Shown one piece after another: positions 13,205 to 14,579 of a stretch of DNA of 14,579 nt. The number at the start of each line of letters is the position of its first letter. Position 1 is the first letter of the stretch. Location of the stretch: assembly GCA_050996405.1 (NCBI GenBank), contig JBPCRW010000246.1, forward strand, positions 1 through 14,579, read 5' to 3'. A program made the translations under genes and the position numbers. A model generated the notes under the pieces. The model made no database searches and had not been told where the DNA came from. It was given only the letters and a program-made list of their open reading frames with translations. The stretch comes from JBPCRW01 sp050996405 (GTDB taxonomy: Bacteria; Acidobacteriota; Blastocatellia; Pyrinomonadales; Pyrinomonadaceae).

Positions 13205-13801
13205 ATGAGAAAAGCAAAGAAATCACAAATTAAAATTTGCTTCATAGTTGCTTTTTTATTGCTCATTACTTTCGGTTGCTCGTCAAATAATGACATACCA
13301 ACAAAGTTGCAACCTACGGAAATTCAAAAACAACATAGTCCGAACATTCCACCGGATACTTTAATTTCACTTGAAAGAACTGGTTGTTACGGAACTTGTT
13401 CTGCTTACACACTTGTCATTTTGACAGACGGAACAGTTATTTTCGGCTCGTCAATGTATTACGTCCGAAACGGCAAAGAATCCGTCCAAAAAAGTTTAAG
13501 ACCTATAAAAAGCGAAATCAGTAAAGAACAGTTACAACAAATAATTGATGAATTTGAAAGGGCAAATTTCTTTTCATTGAAAGATTCTTATAGAGATGTA
13601 AGCGATGGTTGTCCAACTTGGGGAACTGACGCTCCTTCCGTTTTCGTATCTATCCAAATTAATGGGCGGAAGAAATCTATTGAGCATAATTTAGGTTGTA
13701 GGTATAGCGGGAAGGATTTTCCTAGAGTCTTTCCCAAAGAGTTATATGAATTAGAAAATAAAATTGATGAAATTGTGAACACAGAGCAATGGTTAAAATA
13801 A
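13205..13801 (+). CDS. Putative lipoprotein, DUF6438-like
   Basis: A 198-residue exported protein. The N-terminus has lysines, a hydrophobic stretch (about 11-23) and a lipobox ending ITFGC, so Cys25 would carry the lipid; Phe at -2 is unusual but tolerated. After a flexible, polar linker (26-50) the domain begins ISLERTGCYGTCSAYTLVIL TDGTV in one run (positions about 54-79), the signature I associate with DUF6438, whose function is unknown. Further cysteines at CPTW and LGCRY may form disulfides outside the cytoplasm. The codons are more AT-rich than those of argF' and argB on either side, which suggests later insertion. Its start lies 10 bases after argF' and its stop four bases before argB, so it is probably co-transcribed although unrelated in function. 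Confidence 0.82.
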   Translation: MRKAKKSQIKICFIVAFLLLITFGCSSNNDIPTKLQPTEIQKQHSPNIPPDTLISLERTGCYGTCSAYTLVILTDGTVIFGSSMYYVRNGKESVQKSLRPIKSEISKEQLQQIIDEFERANFFSLKDSYRDVSDGCPTWGTDAPSVFVSIQINGRKKSIEHNLGCRYSGKDFPRVFPKELYELENKIDEIVNTEQWLK

Positions 13802-13805
13802 TTCT

Positions 13806-14579
13806 ATGAATACTCAAAAATTAAATTTACTGCGCGAAGCCTTGCCGTATATTCAAAAATTTAAAGGCAAAACTTTCGTCGTCAAATTTTCGGGAAAAGT
13901 TACCGAAGACTCTGAAAATCTCGCGTCGCTGGCGGAAGAATTGGCTTTGCTTCATCAAGTCGGAATCAAAGTCTGCGTCATTCACGGCGGCGGCAAACAA
14001 TTGAGCGAATTAGCCGAAAAATTGGGCGTGGCGCAAACCGTGATTAACGGGCGGCGCGTGACCGATGACGACACTCTGGAACTGGCGAAAATGATTTTTG
14101 CCGGAAACATCAACACCGCTATTCTCGCCGCGCTGCGCCGTCGCGGAACGTCTGCCGTCGGACTTTCGGGCGTTGACGGCAACATCGTTCACGCCGAAAA
14201 ACGCCCGCCGAAAGAGATTTTAAACCGGAAAACAGGCGCGACCGAAACCATCGATTTCGGCAATGTCGGCGACGTTTTGGAAATCAATACGAATCTTCTA
14301 AAACTGCTGCTCGATGCCGATTATCTGCCCGTCGTTTCGTCGCTCGGCGCGGACGACGAAGGACGAGTTTTTAACATCAATGCCGACACGATTGCTTCCG
14401 AAATCGCCGTGCAGTTAAAGGCGGAAAAATTGGTTTTATTGTCCGACGTGAACGGAATTTATTTAGACGCGAAAGATGAAACGACAAAACTTTCGCGGCT
14501 TTCAATCGCCGAAGCCGAAACGATGATTCAAAGCGGCAAAGCGACCGGCGGAATGATTCCGAAATTGCAGAGTTTGATA
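13806..14579 (+). CDS. argB: N-acetyl(acyl)glutamate kinase, 3' end outside window
   Basis: Phosphorylates N-acylglutamate, the second step of arginine synthesis and often the feedback target. The frame from the ATG at 13806 stays open to the last base, giving 258 residues, so perhaps 30-50 are missing. Amino-acid kinase features are VVKFSGK with Lys27, VIHGGGKQL (58-66), the acylglutamate-binding INGRRVTDDDTLE with Arg84, AVGLSGVDG, FNINADTIASE with Asn192, LLSDVNGIYLD with Asp214, and GGMIPK with Lys253. Deviations from the common pattern are Ser29 for the first Gly of the KxGG loop and Lys64 for the usual Pro after HGGG. It follows the lipoprotein gene by four bases and probably shares the argF' transcript. 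Confidence 0.94.
   Translation, partial: MNTQKLNLLREALPYIQKFKGKTFVVKFSGKVTEDSENLASLAEELALLHQVGIKVCVIHGGGKQLSELAEKLGVAQTVINGRRVTDDDTLELAKMIFAGNINTAILAALRRRGTSAVGLSGVDGNIVHAEKRPPKEILNRKTGATETIDFGNVGDVLEINTNLLKLLLDADYLPVVSSLGADDEGRVFNINADTIASEIAVQLKAEKLVLLSDVNGIYLDAKDETTKLSRLSIAEAETMIQSGKATGGMIPKLQSLI

Noticed and set aside
1..14579. CRISPR array, tRNA, rRNA, phage or transposase genes
   Set aside because: No spaced direct repeats of CRISPR type, no tRNA-like cloverleaf and no transposase or integrase motif were seen; the tandem repeats here have periods of 7-10 or 23 without spacers.

Overview
The window looks like ordinary chromosomal DNA from a free-living bacterium with moderate GC content, dense gene packing and few recognisable Shine-Dalgarno sites. 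It carries most of an arginine biosynthesis cluster with a block of threonine genes embedded in it. The transcarbamylase is of the N-acylornithine type (ArgF'), not ordinary ornithine carbamoyltransferase. That, together with the style of the intergenic repeats, suggests an Acidobacteriota-like (Blastocatellia/Pyrinomonadales) or Bacteroidota-related lineage. This taxonomic guess is inference, and a protein search would settle it.

Layout. Positions 1-4135 (+) hold the 3' part of argG, an AT-rich unknown gene, a P-loop (DUF1611-like) protein, a GNAT acetyltransferase, a VOC/glyoxalase-fold protein and argC, nearly abutting and probably one transcript. Positions 4224-5167 (+) hold a small helical unknown and a PaiA-like GNAT. 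Positions 5276-6442 (+) hold argD. On the minus strand, thrC (9065-10384) is followed by thrA (6536-8983), a fused aspartokinase-homoserine dehydrogenase. The divergently transcribed thrB starts at 10485 (+) and is followed by a HAD phosphatase, argF', a DUF6438-type lipoprotein and the first 258 codons of argB, which runs off the end. No tRNA, rRNA, CRISPR array, transposase or phage gene was seen. No gene-free stretch exceeds 300 bases; the longest are 80-110 bases and each of these holds an inverted repeat.

Function. ArgB, ArgC, ArgD and ArgF' act in series on an N-acylated glutamate/ornithine intermediate, and ArgG later adds aspartate to citrulline. ThrA, ThrB and ThrC convert aspartate to threonine. 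The first acyltransferase, the deacylase and argH are not in the window. ArgF' has Thr at the position where Glu marks N-acetylornithine and Pro marks N-succinylornithine enzymes, and Ile where the acetyl enzyme has a carboxylated Lys. The acyl group used by this pathway is therefore open and may be succinyl.

The other striking layer is non-coding. Five different long inverted repeats, with arms of 19-27 nt built from 8-10 nt imperfect tandem units, sit at the borders between gene blocks. Two heptanucleotide tandem repeats have been absorbed in frame into thrA and thrC. A 23-bp exact tandem duplication has doubled the start of the HAD gene out of frame. I saw no clearly new multi-gene system such as a defence or secretion locus. 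The best leads are the acyl specificity of the arginine route and the repeat ecology.
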